Below, piece after piece: positions 35,170 to 44,955 of a stretch of DNA of 64,000 nucleotides. Both the position numbers and the translations under genes were made by a program. The stretch covers positions 186,001 to 250,000 of the forward strand of contig NZ_VDCZ01000004.1 of assembly GCF_006491645.1 (NCBI RefSeq), in the 5' to 3' direction. The notes below the pieces were generated by a model. The model saw nothing but the letters and a program-made list of their open reading frames with translations. It was not told the DNA's origin and made no database searches. This stretch comes from Flavobacterium profundi. GTDB taxonomy: Bacteria > Bacteroidota > Bacteroidia > Flavobacteriales > Flavobacteriaceae. Within the stretch, counting starts at the first letter, position 1; each line of letters starts with the position of its first letter.

Positions 35170-37614
35170 TTATTTGGATTTGTTTTCCAAGGTTTTTTCA
35201 ATAGTATTTAAACTTTCTAAAACATGATATTTAGTTTCTCTATGAGTTACTTGGTTTAAAACCCTTTTCAAATAGGATTTTAATTCTAAAAGTTGACCAT
35301 ACACTAACGATTTAATATCAGATAATTCAGTTTTCATAGTGTTGTCTTTATTTTCATAAATTGAAATTAAATGATTCAAATAGGCTTTTTGAAGATTTCT
35401 TTCTGAAATTGAATTCTCTTTAGGTTGTATTGACCAAATGTGATTTCTGGTTTGAGTAAGTAATTCTAAAAGAGTATAATTCTCGGAATTGATATAAGTT
35501 GCATCTATTAAACGAGACATTCTTTCTAAACTTAATAAGTTGTTCAAATGTCTTTTTTGGTAGCTTAATAATTTTTGTGCATATTCATCAGGTGTAAATT
35601 TATTAAGTAACGATGGGTTAACCAACCAATTTTGGTCCGAAAAAACATTTTTCAATAACCAACTTACAGCCTCTTTTTGCTTTTCTTTTGGAATAACGGA
35701 ATAAATGGCACCTTCTTGATTCGGTTTCTTTTCAATTTCATCCACTCCGCCCACATAAGTAACTACATGACCAATATAACGACTCCAAACACTTAACAGT
35801 TCGCCATATAATTCTTCTAAATCTTCATAATTATTGGTTTGGCTACTCGTCCATTCGGGAAGATTTTGCGCTACAATTTTTAAGTTTTTTATACCATAAT
35901 CACTCGCTTTCATGGCATTATTGCTTATATCTTCCGTTTGAGAGTAAGGATTAAAATTACTTGATTGTTTTCCAAATTCATACATAGGATTACCTGCTTT
36001 TTCTAAAATCCATTGATCTAAAACTGGAATTTCATCTTCTGGTGTGGTTGCATTTGGAATAATTCGATAACCCCAGTTTACAGCATAAGCATCATAAGGT
36101 CCCATTTGTCTTATGAAACGAATATTGGTGTCTCCAGGTTGTGCAATATAATTGAATCTTGCATAATCCATTATACTCGCAGAAATTCCATTTAGTTTTG
36201 TAAAATTTGGTTTTCTGTAATCTTCTACATTGTAGGCACAACTTGCACTCATATTGTGTGGAAAACCTAAAGCATGTCCTACTTCATGAGCGATAACCAT
36301 TTGCATCATTTCACCCATTTCTTCATCACTGGTATGTAATGTGCGTGCAGAAGGATTAGCCGCACCTGTTTCTAGAAGGTATCTGTTTCTATACGAACGA
36401 AGGTGATTGTGATACCAAATAATATCACTTTCAATAATTTCACCAGTTCTAGGGTCTGAAATACTAGGGCCAATGGCGTTTCTTGTTGTACTGGCTACAT
36501 AACGAATTACAGAATAGCGAATGTCTTCTGGGCTAAAATCTGGATCTTCTTCTTTTGTAGGTGGGTCTTTGGCTAAAATAGCGTTTTTAAATCCGGCAAC
36601 TTCAAAGGCTTTTTGCCATTCTTCTACGCCTTTTTTAATATAAGGTCTAAGATTGTCTGGTGTTGCTGGATCTAAGTAATAAATAATGGGTTTGATAGGT
36701 TCTACTAATTCTCCTCTTGCATAAGCTTCTGGGTCTTTGGGTTCCAATCGCCATCTTCTGATATACGTTTTTTTGTCCGATTTTAATTCGGTACTACTAT
36801 AATCGTATTTATTCAATGTAAACCAACCTACGCGAGAATCAAAATATCTAGGTCGCATAGGGTTTTCAGGTAATAATATGAGCGATTGACTCATTTGTAC
36901 ACTAATGGATTCCGTATTTTCTAAAATAGAAGGCTTTGAAGCGTTGTAAGTAAAATCTTGTAAAATTTCTATATTTAAAGGAAAGGCTTTCATATAAGTA
37001 ATAAAACTTCTGCTTTCGTCTAAATTTTTAACTTTATAAGCTTCTCTTATTCTAGGAGACAAACCACTAATCGCTTTTACATCTGTTGCGAAAAATTTAG
37101 TAACATCAATTACAGTTGCGGTAGAATCTTTAGAAAATGCGCTTATATCAAATGAAAATAATGTGATGTCATTATTGTTTGCTTTAACTGAAATGTTGAT
37201 TGGTAGACTATCATTGGCAATACTATTAGCAGATTTTACTTTAATGAGTAATTTGTCTTCAAAACGATCCCAAAAAATCATTTGTGTATTGGTTTCAGTA
37301 CCAGCATTTACATAACCTCCTCCAAGACCTTCAGGAACTTTAGCGAATTTACTCACCAAAAGCATGTCTTTATTTAAGAGTTGGTTAGGAACTTCAAAAT
37401 AATATGTATCGGTTACTTTGTGTATTTTAAATAAACCAGAAGTAGTCTTAGCGTCTTTAGTTATTACACTATTGTAATCCTTTATTTTTCCTGTTTTTTT
37501 CTTTTCCGTTGCTGCAGTTATTTCTGGTTTTTGTTTTTGTTTCTTTTTCCAAAATTGTGCAGTACTGCTTTGAAATATGAAAAGTGCTAAAAAAAGTAGA
37601 GTAATTTTTTTCAT
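35170..37614 (-). CDS. Secreted zinc-dependent metalloprotease (DUF5117/DUF5118 type)
   Basis: An 814-residue exported protein with a signal peptide ending SSTAQ (residue 20). The N-terminal half has the DUF5118/DUF5117-like stretches KDYNSVITKDAKTTSGLF-type (KIKDYNSVITKDAKTTSG) and PENPMRPRYFDSRVGWFT. The catalytic zincin motif is HEVGHALGFPHN (HExxHxxGxxH), with a downstream Met-turn candidate SIMDYARFNY, a metzincin-like arrangement. The C-terminal about 200 residues are helical. The substrate is not known. It may be periplasmic or surface-attached; no T9SS domain is evident. Confidence 0.92.
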   Translation of the reverse strand: MKKITLLFLALFIFQSSTAQFWKKKQKQKPEITAATEKKKTGKIKDYNSVITKDAKTTSGLFKIHKVTDTYYFEVPNQLLNKDMLLVSKFAKVPEGLGGGYVNAGTETNTQMIFWDRFEDKLLIKVKSANSIANDSLPINISVKANNNDITLFSFDISAFSKDSTATVIDVTKFFATDVKAISGLSPRIREAYKVKNLDESRSFITYMKAFPLNIEILQDFTYNASKPSILENTESISVQMSQSLILLPENPMRPRYFDSRVGWFTLNKYDYSSTELKSDKKTYIRRWRLEPKDPEAYARGELVEPIKPIIYYLDPATPDNLRPYIKKGVEEWQKAFEVAGFKNAILAKDPPTKEEDPDFSPEDIRYSVIRYVASTTRNAIGPSISDPRTGEIIESDIIWYHNHLRSYRNRYLLETGAANPSARTLHTSDEEMGEMMQMVIAHEVGHALGFPHNMSASCAYNVEDYRKPNFTKLNGISASIMDYARFNYIAQPGDTNIRFIRQMGPYDAYAVNWGYRIIPNATTPEDEIPVLDQWILEKAGNPMYEFGKQSSNFNPYSQTEDISNNAMKASDYGIKNLKIVAQNLPEWTSSQTNNYEDLEELYGELLSVWSRYIGHVVTYVGGVDEIEKKPNQEGAIYSVIPKEKQKEAVSWLLKNVFSDQNWLVNPSLLNKFTPDEYAQKLLSYQKRHLNNLLSLERMSRLIDATYINSENYTLLELLTQTRNHIWSIQPKENSISERNLQKAYLNHLISIYENKDNTMKTELSDIKSLVYGQLLELKSYLKRVLNQVTHRETKYHVLESLNTIEKTLENKSK

Positions 37615-37699
37615 TCGTTTAGGTGTAGTTTTTGCTAAAATACTAAATTGAAAAAAAGGAATGAAATAAGTGTTTTGTTTTAAGAAAATAATAACACAA

Positions 37700-38479
37700 T
37701 TATTTGAATCTAAACGTTAATGGTAATCCATAACTTACTCTAACGGGTTCGCCATCTATCATACCAGGTTTAAGTTTAGGTAGTTTACTTATAATGTCTA
37801 TTCCTGTAAAATGTAAGACGGGATGTGCTTGAGTAACAATAATTTTTTCTACACTGCCATCTTTTTCAATTACAAAATAAACAAAAGTTTTACCAGTAAT
37901 GTTGTTATTTATAGCATATTCTGGATAAATAAAATTATCTTGGATGTGTTTTGTAATATTTTTGTTGAATTCATTTAATGATTTTTCTTTGTTGGTATTC
38001 TTCTTAAAATTACCAAATGAGGGATATATATCCAATTCTTTAATTGCTTTGATAGTGTCTGTTTCTTTTTCAAAAATTGCAGCATTCAATTTTGATACAT
38101 CAGCATTTGGATACAACTTAAATTTACAAGTTATAAATTCATTTACAGCTTTTTTATTGTTCGAATTTAAGATTTCAACAGATGGAATTTTTTCCAAAAG
38201 AGTTGTAAAAAAAGCTTGTAAATCAATATTTTGTTTTTCAATGTATATTAGATTGAATTTCCCAATCGAATCTAATTTCATAGTCATGGTCACTTCTCTA
38301 AGACTGTCTTTTTTTGATTTAACAAATTCATAGTTAAATACCGTTATTAGTCTGTTAGTATGATAGGTTAAACTGGATTTTTGTATGCTGTCGAAATTTG
38401 AAAAAACATTTGTATAGTCTTGTTCTTGTGAAAATGCAATATTTATAAGTAGGAATAAGATAAGAGTAATTTTTTTCAT
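37700..38479 (-). CDS. Exported protein with C-terminal TonB (energy transducer) domain
   Basis: 259 residues with a signal peptide ending NIAFSQ (residue 18). The C-terminal about 80 residues match the TonB_C domain: KTFVYFVIEKDGSVEKIIV, then ISKLPKLKPGMIDGEPVRV and a final GLPLTFRFK. Unlike canonical TonB it has a cleavable signal and no Pro-rich spacer, so it is probably a periplasmic TonB-domain protein rather than the ExbBD partner. The N-terminal 170 residues are not recognised. Confidence 0.85.
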   Translation of the reverse strand: MKKITLILFLLINIAFSQEQDYTNVFSNFDSIQKSSLTYHTNRLITVFNYEFVKSKKDSLREVTMTMKLDSIGKFNLIYIEKQNIDLQAFFTTLLEKIPSVEILNSNNKKAVNEFITCKFKLYPNADVSKLNAAIFEKETDTIKAIKELDIYPSFGNFKKNTNKEKSLNEFNKNITKHIQDNFIYPEYAINNNITGKTFVYFVIEKDGSVEKIIVTQAHPVLHFTGIDIISKLPKLKPGMIDGEPVRVSYGLPLTFRFK

Positions 38480-38496
38480 AAAGTTTTCTAATGAAG

Positions 38497-39274
38497 TTAT
38501 TTTTTTACTACAAAAAAAAGATCTAAGCAGTCTTTTGAGTAATTAGCTATGTTGAAATCTTGGTGTGTTATGGAAGAGCAAATGACAGGGTTTTTTTTCA
38601 TTAATTGAATTCTATTTACTCTGTTGAAAAATTCATAAATGATTTTATATAAAAAAGGCGGAAGGAATCTTCTGATATTGAAAAAATCGAGACGAATTAT
38701 TTTTAATGTATTTATTTTATTCATTTCGAAATAATTTTCTACTTTTTGATTTCCAAAAATACCATATTCTTTTTCAACTTTAAAGTGTTTCGATTTTAAA
38801 ATTTTTTTTAATTCAACGTCATTGTATTCTCTTATATGCCAAGGGTTTTTTGTAATGGTTTTTTCTTTATTGGGAGTAGAGAGAATTAGTGTGCCATTAG
38901 GTTTTAAAACACGGTATATTTCTTCAAGAAACAAATTGTCTTTTTTCAATATGTTCAATAACGTGAAAGCTTATTACAGTGTCAAAATGTTCGTTTTCAA
39001 TTTCTAATAAAGGAGGAACCGTTCCGTGAATAAAAGAGTTTTCAGGAAAGTTTTGAATTTGTTCATCAATTAGTTTTTTATTTTTATCTATTCCTGTGTA
39101 AGTTGTTCATTTTTTTACTACAATTTCTAAACCTCTCCCAATGCCACAACCAATTTCTAGCACATCACCATGGATATATTCTTTTGCAGAATAGTATCCA
39201 AAAAGTAACCTTTGATGAACAGGATTGTCAGATTTAATTTTTGACGAAGTTACTTCTGTACTATAATGTGACAT
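38497..39274 (-). pseudogene. Decayed class I SAM-dependent methyltransferase
   Basis: Reading from ATG 39274 the protein starts MSHYSTEVTSSKIKSD and has SAM motif I VLEIGCGIGRGLEIV, but meets an in-frame TGA at 39107-39109 (VVKK-stop-TTYTGID). The same frame continues with sensible methyltransferase sequence (TTYTGIDKNKKLIDEQ, HFDTVISFHVIEHIE) until a run of six A (plus-strand T6, 38941-38946). There one extra base shifts the frame: the second part, EKDNLFLEEIYRVLKPNGTL and onward, is open only in another frame to 38497. Two independent lesions in one recognisable gene indicate a pseudogene, with sequencing error a weaker explanation. It lies 11 nt from thyA. Confidence 0.85.
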
Positions 39275-39285
39275 TAAAAATCTAA

Positions 39286-40110
39286 TTAAACAGCTACAGC
39301 ACCTTTAATATGTGGATGAGGGTCATAACCTTCTAAAGTGAAGTCCTCAAAATCAAAATCAAATATATTTTTGATTTCTGGATTTAATTTCATTTTGGGT
39401 AACGGACGACATTCACGAGACAATTGTAACTCTAATTGTTCTATATGGTTGTTGTAAATATGAGCATCTCCAAAAGTATGAATAAAATCACCTACTTGTA
39501 AATCACAAACTTGAGCCATCATCATTGTTAATAAGGCATAGGAAGCAATATTGAAAGGAACACCTAAGAAAATATCAGCACTTCTTTGGTATAGTTGGCA
39601 ACTTAATTTTCCATCAGCAACATAAAATTGAAAGAAAGCATGACAAGGAGGTAAAGCGGCTTTACCATTGGCAACATTTTTAGCAAATGAAATAGAAGTA
39701 TCTGGTAACACACTTGGATTCCATGCAGAAACTAGCATTCTGCGACTATTTGGGTTGTTCTTCAAAGTTTCTATAACTTCTTTTATTTGGTCGATTTCCT
39801 CACTGTTCCAGTTTCTCCATTGATGCCCGTAAACAGGTCCTAAATCTCCATTTTCATCTGCCCATTCATTCCAAATTTTAACGCCGTTCTCTTTTAAATA
39901 ATTGATGTTAGTATCTCCTTTTAAAAACCATAATAATTCGTAAATGATAGATTTAAGATGTAATTTTTTTGTTGTTACCATAGGAAAACCTTCACTTAAA
40001 TCGAATCGCATTTGATATCCAAATACACTAATAGTTCCCGTTCCTGTACGATCTCCTTTTTGGTTACCGTTTGCTAATACATGTTTTACTAAATCGTGAT
40101 ATTGTTTCAT
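39286..40110 (-). CDS. thyA: Thymidylate synthase
   Basis: Methylates dUMP to dTMP with methylene-tetrahydrofolate, generating dihydrofolate for FolA. The 274 residues include [13 protein letters not shown] (phosphate-binding Arg), [15 protein letters not shown], the nucleophile Cys in [32 protein letters not shown] and [10 protein letters not shown]. All motifs and the length are standard. It precedes the methyltransferase pseudogene. Confidence 0.98.
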   Translation of the reverse strand: MKQYHDLVKHVLANGNQKGDRTGTGTISVFGYQMRFDLSEGFPMVTTKKLHLKSIIYELLWFLKGDTNINYLKENGVKIWNEWADENGDLGPVYGHQWRNWNSEEIDQIKEVIETLKNNPNSRRMLVSAWNPSVLPDTSISFAKNVANGKAALPPCHAFFQFYVADGKLSCQLYQRSADIFLGVPFNIASYALLTMMMAQVCDLQVGDFIHTFGDAHIYNNHIEQLELQLSRECRPLPKMKLNPEIKNIFDFDFEDFTLEGYDPHPHIKGAVAV

Positions 40111-40255
40111 CTTATTTGGTTAATGGTGAAAGATAAAAGATTATGAGTTGTTTTTATTTAAAAATATGATAAACGAACCAATCTTGCTTTCTAAATTTTG
40201 TATAAATATAATTTTTGTTTCAACTATTTCCGCCTTTTTACTTTTGCCTAAAAGT

Positions 40256-41917
40256 TTACCCAATAATCATTCCTGCTATAGTTGCAGATAATAGTGAGGC
40301 AATACTTCCACCAATAACCGCTTTTAATCCAAACTCGGATAAAGTTTTTCTTTGATTTGGAGCCAAAGAACCAATACCTCCAATTTGAATTCCGATAGAG
40401 GCAAAGTTCGCAAAACCACAAAGCATATAGGTTGCCATAATTACCGATTTTTCATAGGTAAAATGAATATCGTTCGCTGCGTTTTTTAATTCAGCCAATT
40501 GAATATAACCCACAAATTCAGAAGCAGCCAATTTAATTCCTAATAATTGCCCCATCAGCATCATGTCTTCTTGTGCTACACCAATTAACCACATTAGAGG
40601 AGAGAAAATAAGTCCAAGTATGGTTTCTAAAGAAAACTTAGAATATGGAGTGTTGTTTGCAATAACAGTATTTAATCCAGACCAGTCTCCAATCCATCCT
40701 AAAGTGTAATTAATCATGGCTATAAAAGCAATGAAAACTAACAACATAGCCGCTACATTAGCCGCTAATTTTAATCCTTCTGTGGTTCCGGTTGAAATAG
40801 CATCTAAAATATTAGAGCCAATTTTTTCTTTTGAAACTTCTACATTGGTGTCGATCGATTCCGTTTGAGGGTATAGTATTTTTGAAATAACAATGGCACC
40901 TGGTGCAGCCATAACTGAAGCAGCTAATAAATGTTTGGCAAATTCTAAGCGTAGTACAGGGTCGTTACCGCCTAAAAAACCAATGTAAGCAGCAAGTACT
41001 CCACCAGCTACTGTAGCCATTCCACCTACCATTACGAGTAAGATTTCGGACTTATTCATTTTCTCTAAATAGGCTTTAATCATTAGAGGTGCTTCCGTTT
41101 GTCCTAAAAAAATATTTCCTGCTACAGATAAACTTTCAGCTCCAGATATATGAAGTAGTTTGGTTAAAACTTTTGCTAATCCTTTTACCACAATTTGTAT
41201 TATTCCTAAATAAAATAATAATGAAGTTAGAGCTGAAAAGAAGATGATGGTTGGTAAAACTTGGAATAAAAAGATAAAGCCAAAACTTTCAACATTCATC
41301 ATTCCGCCTAGAAGAAACTCGCTACCTGCTCTGGTAAAATCTAATACTAAAACAAAAAGGTTGCCTACAAATTCAAATGCAGATTTAACAAATGAAATTT
41401 TTAGTACACCAATAGCTAAGATTAATTGTGCAGCTAAACCAATAAAGACGGTTTTCCAGTTAATAGCTTTTCGGTTCGCACTAAACACGAATGCGATAGC
41501 TAGTAAGGCGAACATGCCTAGAATACCTCTAGCGATTCCACCAGTAGTTATTCCAGTACTTTTTACTAAAGTATTCGTGGTTTCGGTTGTTTTCTTAATT
41601 TTATTTGAAGAGAAAAAAGAATAGGCTTTATCTCCTTTCTTCAAAGTAAGTGTAGAATCGGTTTTAGTTTCGATTACAAAGCGTTTGGTAGGCGAATCGG
41701 ATCCGTCTTCAAAAAGGAATAAAAACTTATCTTGTATTAAATAATCGCCTTTTTGAAAAAGACTGTCTTTAGATAATTGGAGTTGGTATGTCCCTTCTTT
41801 TAATTCTAAGTAATCATTTTTAGAAGTGCCTAATTGCCATTTTTTTTCAATTTCTTGAGCATTTATATTTAAAAAAGTAAATATAAGAGAGAGGCATAAA
41901 AATATATTTTTAATCAT
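40256..41917 (-). CDS. CNT-family nucleoside transporter with exported N-terminal domain
   Basis: Concentrative uptake of nucleosides across the inner membrane. I start at ATG 41917 (MIKNIFLCLSLIFTFLNINAQ, a signal peptide); an upstream ATG at 41956 would overlap the preceding gene by 26 nt. The 553 residues comprise an extra N-terminal region of about 100 residues (EIEKKWQLGTSKNDYLELKE and SLFQKGDYLIQDK, beta-rich) before the first transmembrane helix of a CNT/NupC core. The core has GNIFLGQTEAPLMIKAYLEK (substrate-site motif GQTEAP) and LCGFANFASIGIQIGGIGSL near the C-terminus. The usual CNT is about 400-420 residues, so the added domain is notable. Confidence 0.92.
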   Translation of the reverse strand: MIKNIFLCLSLIFTFLNINAQEIEKKWQLGTSKNDYLELKEGTYQLQLSKDSLFQKGDYLIQDKFLFLFEDGSDSPTKRFVIETKTDSTLTLKKGDKAYSFFSSNKIKKTTETTNTLVKSTGITTGGIARGILGMFALLAIAFVFSANRKAINWKTVFIGLAAQLILAIGVLKISFVKSAFEFVGNLFVLVLDFTRAGSEFLLGGMMNVESFGFIFLFQVLPTIIFFSALTSLLFYLGIIQIVVKGLAKVLTKLLHISGAESLSVAGNIFLGQTEAPLMIKAYLEKMNKSEILLVMVGGMATVAGGVLAAYIGFLGGNDPVLRLEFAKHLLAASVMAAPGAIVISKILYPQTESIDTNVEVSKEKIGSNILDAISTGTTEGLKLAANVAAMLLVFIAFIAMINYTLGWIGDWSGLNTVIANNTPYSKFSLETILGLIFSPLMWLIGVAQEDMMLMGQLLGIKLAASEFVGYIQLAELKNAANDIHFTYEKSVIMATYMLCGFANFASIGIQIGGIGSLAPNQRKTLSEFGLKAVIGGSIASLLSATIAGMIIG

Positions 41918-41930
41918 TCTGGATGTAGTA

Positions 41931-42560
41931 TTAAGATTCTTTTTTAGAGATTTCATCTCTTATTTTTGCAGCTTTTTCATAGTCTTCATTTTGTACAGCT
42001 TCTTCTAGCTTATCGTACAATTCTTGTAGCGAAAAGCCGCTGTATTCTTCTTGTTGAGAAACAACTGGGTCATCACTTCCAAAAGTTTCTGGTGTGGATA
42101 AAACATCATCGGTTTCATTGCTGTTTTCTTCGTCTTTTGAAGGGTTTATTTTTAAGTAGATACCCGCTTTGTCTAAGATGTTTTTATAAGTAAAAATGGG
42201 TGCGCTAAAACGTAGTGCTAAAGCGATTGCATCTGAGGTGCGTGCGTCTATTATTTCTTCAATTTTATCTCTTTCACAGATGATACTTGAAAAGAAAACA
42301 CCATCTACTAGTTTATGAATGATGACTTGTTTTACAATAATGTCAAATCGATCTGCAAAATTTTTAAATAAATCGTGGGTTAGTGGACGTGGCGGTTTGA
42401 TTTCTTTTTCCAGAGCTATGGCTATGGATTGTGCTTCAAAAGCACCGATAACGATAGGTAATTTTCGTTCTCCATCCACTTCATTTAAGATGAGTGCATA
42501 CGCACCATTTTGTGTTTGGCTATAGGAAATGCCTTTTATTGTTAATTTGACTAAACTCAT
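41931..42560 (-). CDS. Bifunctional nuclease family protein (DUF151) with C-terminal UVR motif
   Basis: The 209-residue protein has an N-terminal DUF151/BFN domain (about 1-135: LPIVIGAFEAQSIAIALE, RPLTHDLFKNF and ARTSDAIALALRF) with the conserved Ser-Asp-Ala-Ile-Ala segment, an acidic Ser/Glu linker (ENSNETDD), and a C-terminal UvrB/UvrC-like motif (LEEAVQNEDYEKAAKIRDEI). The family has reported nuclease activity in some members. It may be cotranscribed with the nucleoside transporter that starts 14 nt downstream. Confidence 0.93.
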   Translation of the reverse strand: MSLVKLTIKGISYSQTQNGAYALILNEVDGERKLPIVIGAFEAQSIAIALEKEIKPPRPLTHDLFKNFADRFDIIVKQVIIHKLVDGVFFSSIICERDKIEEIIDARTSDAIALALRFSAPIFTYKNILDKAGIYLKINPSKDEENSNETDDVLSTPETFGSDDPVVSQQEEYSGFSLQELYDKLEEAVQNEDYEKAAKIRDEISKKES

Positions 42561-42636
42561 TATGTAATTCGTAACAAGTACTGATTGAATATAAAAACAA
42601 TACTTAAAGATTATTAAAATAAACTATGATTCTATT

Positions 42637-42714
42637 TAGCCCTGATGGTAGCGATATCTTTTTATGCGGATGTAGTCTGCATAAAAAATAAAGCGTACAG
42701 CAGGAAAATGGTTG
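42637..42714. repeat. Structured intergenic repeat, copy A
   Basis: A GC-richer segment containing TAGCCCTGATGGTAGCGAT, a hairpin TTTTTATGC (42659-42667) with GCATAAAAA (42679-42687), then AAGCGTACAGCAGGAAAA. On the minus strand its end (GATATCGCTACCATCAGG, then GCTAA) aligns with the end of the element at 48.5 kb (GATGCCGTTGCAACCGCTAA). It looks like a dispersed intergenic family common in Flavobacterium-type genomes; that last point is from memory and was not searched. Confidence 0.5.
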
Positions 42715-42752
42715 GCAAAAATACCAAAAACATTCGCTCAAAAATAAAAAAA

Positions 42753-42778
42753 AGAGCTATCTAAACAAAGATAACTCT
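42753..42778 (-). terminator. Terminator of the etfBA operon
   Basis: AGAG-c-TATCT and AGATA-a-CTCT form a stem with one mismatch. On the minus strand it runs into eight T residues. Confidence 0.75.
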
Positions 42779-42813
42779 AATTTTAATATAATATATTTTT
42801 GAACAATTAAAAA

Positions 42814-43782
42814 TTAAGCATTGTTTGCTTTAAAAGCTTTTAATTTTTCAATTAATTGTGGCACTACTTCAAAAGCATCACCAACTACGCCATAATCAGC
42901 TACTTTAAAGAAAGGAGCATCAGCATCTGTATTGATAACTACTTTTACTTTAGAAGAGTTAATACCTGCAATATGTTGGATCGCACCTGAAATACCAATA
43001 GCAATGTATAAGTTGGCAGCTACCGGTTTTCCTGTTTGTCCAACGTGCTCACTGTGAGGTCTCCATCCAATATCTGAAACAGGTTTTGAACAAGCTGTAG
43101 CAGCTCCTAAAACTGATGCTAATTCTTCAATCATTCCCCAGTTTTCAGGACCTTTTAAACCACGGCCTGCAGAAACTACGATTTCAGCATCTGCAATCGT
43201 AACTTTACCAGTTACTTTTTCAATGTTTTCTACTTTTACTCCAAAATCAGCATCGTTCAATGAAGGAGCAAAATCTTCTTCTGTAAGTGAAGTTTCAGAT
43301 TCAAATAATCCAAAAGAGTTTTTAGCAACTCCTATAACTTTTACTTCAGTATTGATTTCAGTAATGTTGAATGCTTTGTTTGAAAAAGCATTTCTCTTTA
43401 CTTGGAAAGGACTTGTGCTTACTGGTAAAGCCACTACATTGGAAGCATAACCTGCATTTAAACTTACTGCCACTAATGGAGCTAGATATAAACTGTCTGT
43501 CGTAGAAGATAATACCACTAATTTAGTGCTTTCTTTTTCAGCTGCTTGTTTAATTACATCCGCATAAGCCTTAGCGTTAAAAGGACTTAATTTGTCATTA
43601 GAAACTTTTAATACTTTAGAAACACCATATTTTGCTAATTCTGTAGCATTCGTTTGGTTGACAGTAACTGCAGTTACAGTTGTGCCCATTGCATCTGCTA
43701 CTTTTTTTGCATAAGAAGCTAATTCTAATGCTACTTTTTTAAATTTTCCTTCTGCTGATTCAGCATATATTAAGATTGACAT
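42814..43782 (-). CDS. etfA: Electron transfer flavoprotein, alpha subunit
   Basis: FAD-carrying subunit of ETF, accepting electrons from acyl-CoA dehydrogenases and passing them to the quinone pool. The 322 residues have the C-terminal FAD domain with [56 protein letters not shown] and [20 protein letters not shown], the diagnostic ETF-alpha stretch. It is encoded 29 nt after etfB. Confidence 0.98.
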   Translation of the reverse strand: MSILIYAESAEGKFKKVALELASYAKKVADAMGTTVTAVTVNQTNATELAKYGVSKVLKVSNDKLSPFNAKAYADVIKQAAEKESTKLVVLSSTTDSLYLAPLVAVSLNAGYASNVVALPVSTSPFQVKRNAFSNKAFNITEINTEVKVIGVAKNSFGLFESETSLTEEDFAPSLNDADFGVKVENIEKVTGKVTIADAEIVVSAGRGLKGPENWGMIEELASVLGAATACSKPVSDIGWRPHSEHVGQTGKPVAANLYIAIGISGAIQHIAGINSSKVKVVINTDADAPFFKVADYGVVGDAFEVVPQLIEKLKAFKANNA

Positions 43783-43811
43783 GATTCTATATTTTTATGT
43801 TAATGGCTAAA

Positions 43812-44558
43812 TTAGATTACTTTTGCTTCGTTATGAAGTAGATTAATTAATTCGTCTAAATTATCTGGACTAATTAATTTAACTGCTGATTTTGGAGCAG
43901 GTTTTTCAAATTTAACAGCTTGAGTTGCATTACTGTCGTTTGTTGGTTCGTTAACGGCTAACGCTTTTGAACGTGCCATCATAATTCCTCTCATATTTGG
44001 AATTCTTAGGTCTTTTTCTTCTACTAAACCTTTTTGTCCACCAATAATTAACGGTAATGAAGTAGAAAGTGTTTCTTTACCACCATCGATTTCTCTTACA
44101 GCAGTAGCTTTATTTCCGTCAATTTCTAAACCTGTACAAGAATTAACAAAATTGTAACCTAATAATCCAGCCATCATTCCAGGAACCATACCACCATTGT
44201 AGTCTAATGATTCTTTTCCAGCAATAATTAAATCATAACCTCCTTGTTTTACCACTTCAACAAGTTGTTTTGCTACAAATAAACCATCAGTTGGATTTGC
44301 GTTGATACGAATGGCTTCATCTGCTCCAATCGCTAATGCTTTTCTTAATGTAGCTTCTGCATCTGTACCACCTACATTTACAACCGTAACGGTAGCACCT
44401 TGCTTTTCTTTAAACCAAACGGCTCTTGTTAATCCAAATTCATCGTTTGGATTGATTACAAATTGAACACCATTTGTGTCAAATTCTGTATCGTTGTTTG
44501 TGAAGTTGATTTTTGATGTAGTATCAGGTACATGGCTGATGCAAACTAATATTTTCAT
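43812..44558 (-). CDS. etfB: Electron transfer flavoprotein, beta subunit
   Basis: AMP-binding partner subunit of ETF. The 248-residue protein has KILVCISHVPDTTSKINF, FVINPNDEFGLTRAVWFKEK, ALAIGADEAIRI, LIIAGKESLDYNGGMVPGM (ETF-beta signature region), and LPLIIGGQKGLVEEKDLRIP followed by GIMMARSKALAV. It is the first gene of the etfBA operon, with an unusual nested palindrome 37-88 nt upstream. Confidence 0.98.
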   Translation of the reverse strand: MKILVCISHVPDTTSKINFTNNDTEFDTNGVQFVINPNDEFGLTRAVWFKEKQGATVTVVNVGGTDAEATLRKALAIGADEAIRINANPTDGLFVAKQLVEVVKQGGYDLIIAGKESLDYNGGMVPGMMAGLLGYNFVNSCTGLEIDGNKATAVREIDGGKETLSTSLPLIIGGQKGLVEEKDLRIPNMRGIMMARSKALAVNEPTNDSNATQAVKFEKPAPKSAVKLISPDNLDELINLLHNEAKVI

Positions 44559-44594
44559 TGTTTAATTTTTGAGATTTAATGGCACGAAATTACA

Positions 44595-44646
44595 AAAAAA
44601 TGTTTAAAAATACTATGCATGCATAATAAATTTTTAAACATTTTTT
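44595..44646. promoter_or_regulatory. Nested palindrome upstream of etfB
   Basis: Perfect 17-bp arms AAAAAATGTTTAAAAAT (44595-44611) and its complement (44630-44646) enclose an 18-nt segment that itself holds the 12-bp perfect palindrome TATGCATGCATA (44614-44625). It lies between two genes transcribed away from it, so a terminator makes little sense; an operator within an A+T palindrome is more likely. Confidence 0.6.
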
Positions 44647-44955
44647 ATTTTATAGGTGAATATGGTGTTGATCTTAATAATTTTAACAAGAAAAAAGCTT
44701 TTTTGTTTCAAATTTAAGTGAAGAGTAGATTCTTGTTAAATACTTACTGTAATCAAATTTGTTTGTTCTAATCCTTAATTCACGTTTTATTTCTCAATTT
44801 TTGTTTACGAAAAGGTTATCGTTAATATTAAAATTCTAATATTTGATTTATCGACACGTAATAATTTAATTTTTTCCTATTTTTGCGATTCAATAAATAA
44901 ATTAAAAGATACAAGGTGTTGTTTTTGCAACATTTTTAAATTTAACATCCATATA
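44647..44955 (+). promoter_or_regulatory. pdhB upstream region with -7 box TATTTTTG
   Basis: This 309-bp spacer has no gene. TATTTTTG at 44878-44885 matches TAnnTTTG in full, 70 nt upstream of pdhB; the nearest TTTG upstream (44842-44845) is too far for a standard -33 box. Nothing else was recognised. Confidence 0.4.

Noticed and set aside
38941..38946. Programmed frameshift at the A6 run
   Set aside because: A frameshift would not repair the separate in-frame TGA at 39107-39109; decay explains both.
38497..38958. Intact 153-aa methyltransferase gene
   Set aside because: The start would be a TTG in the middle of a methyltransferase domain; the upstream sequence encodes the missing SAM-binding half, so this is the 3' part of a broken gene.
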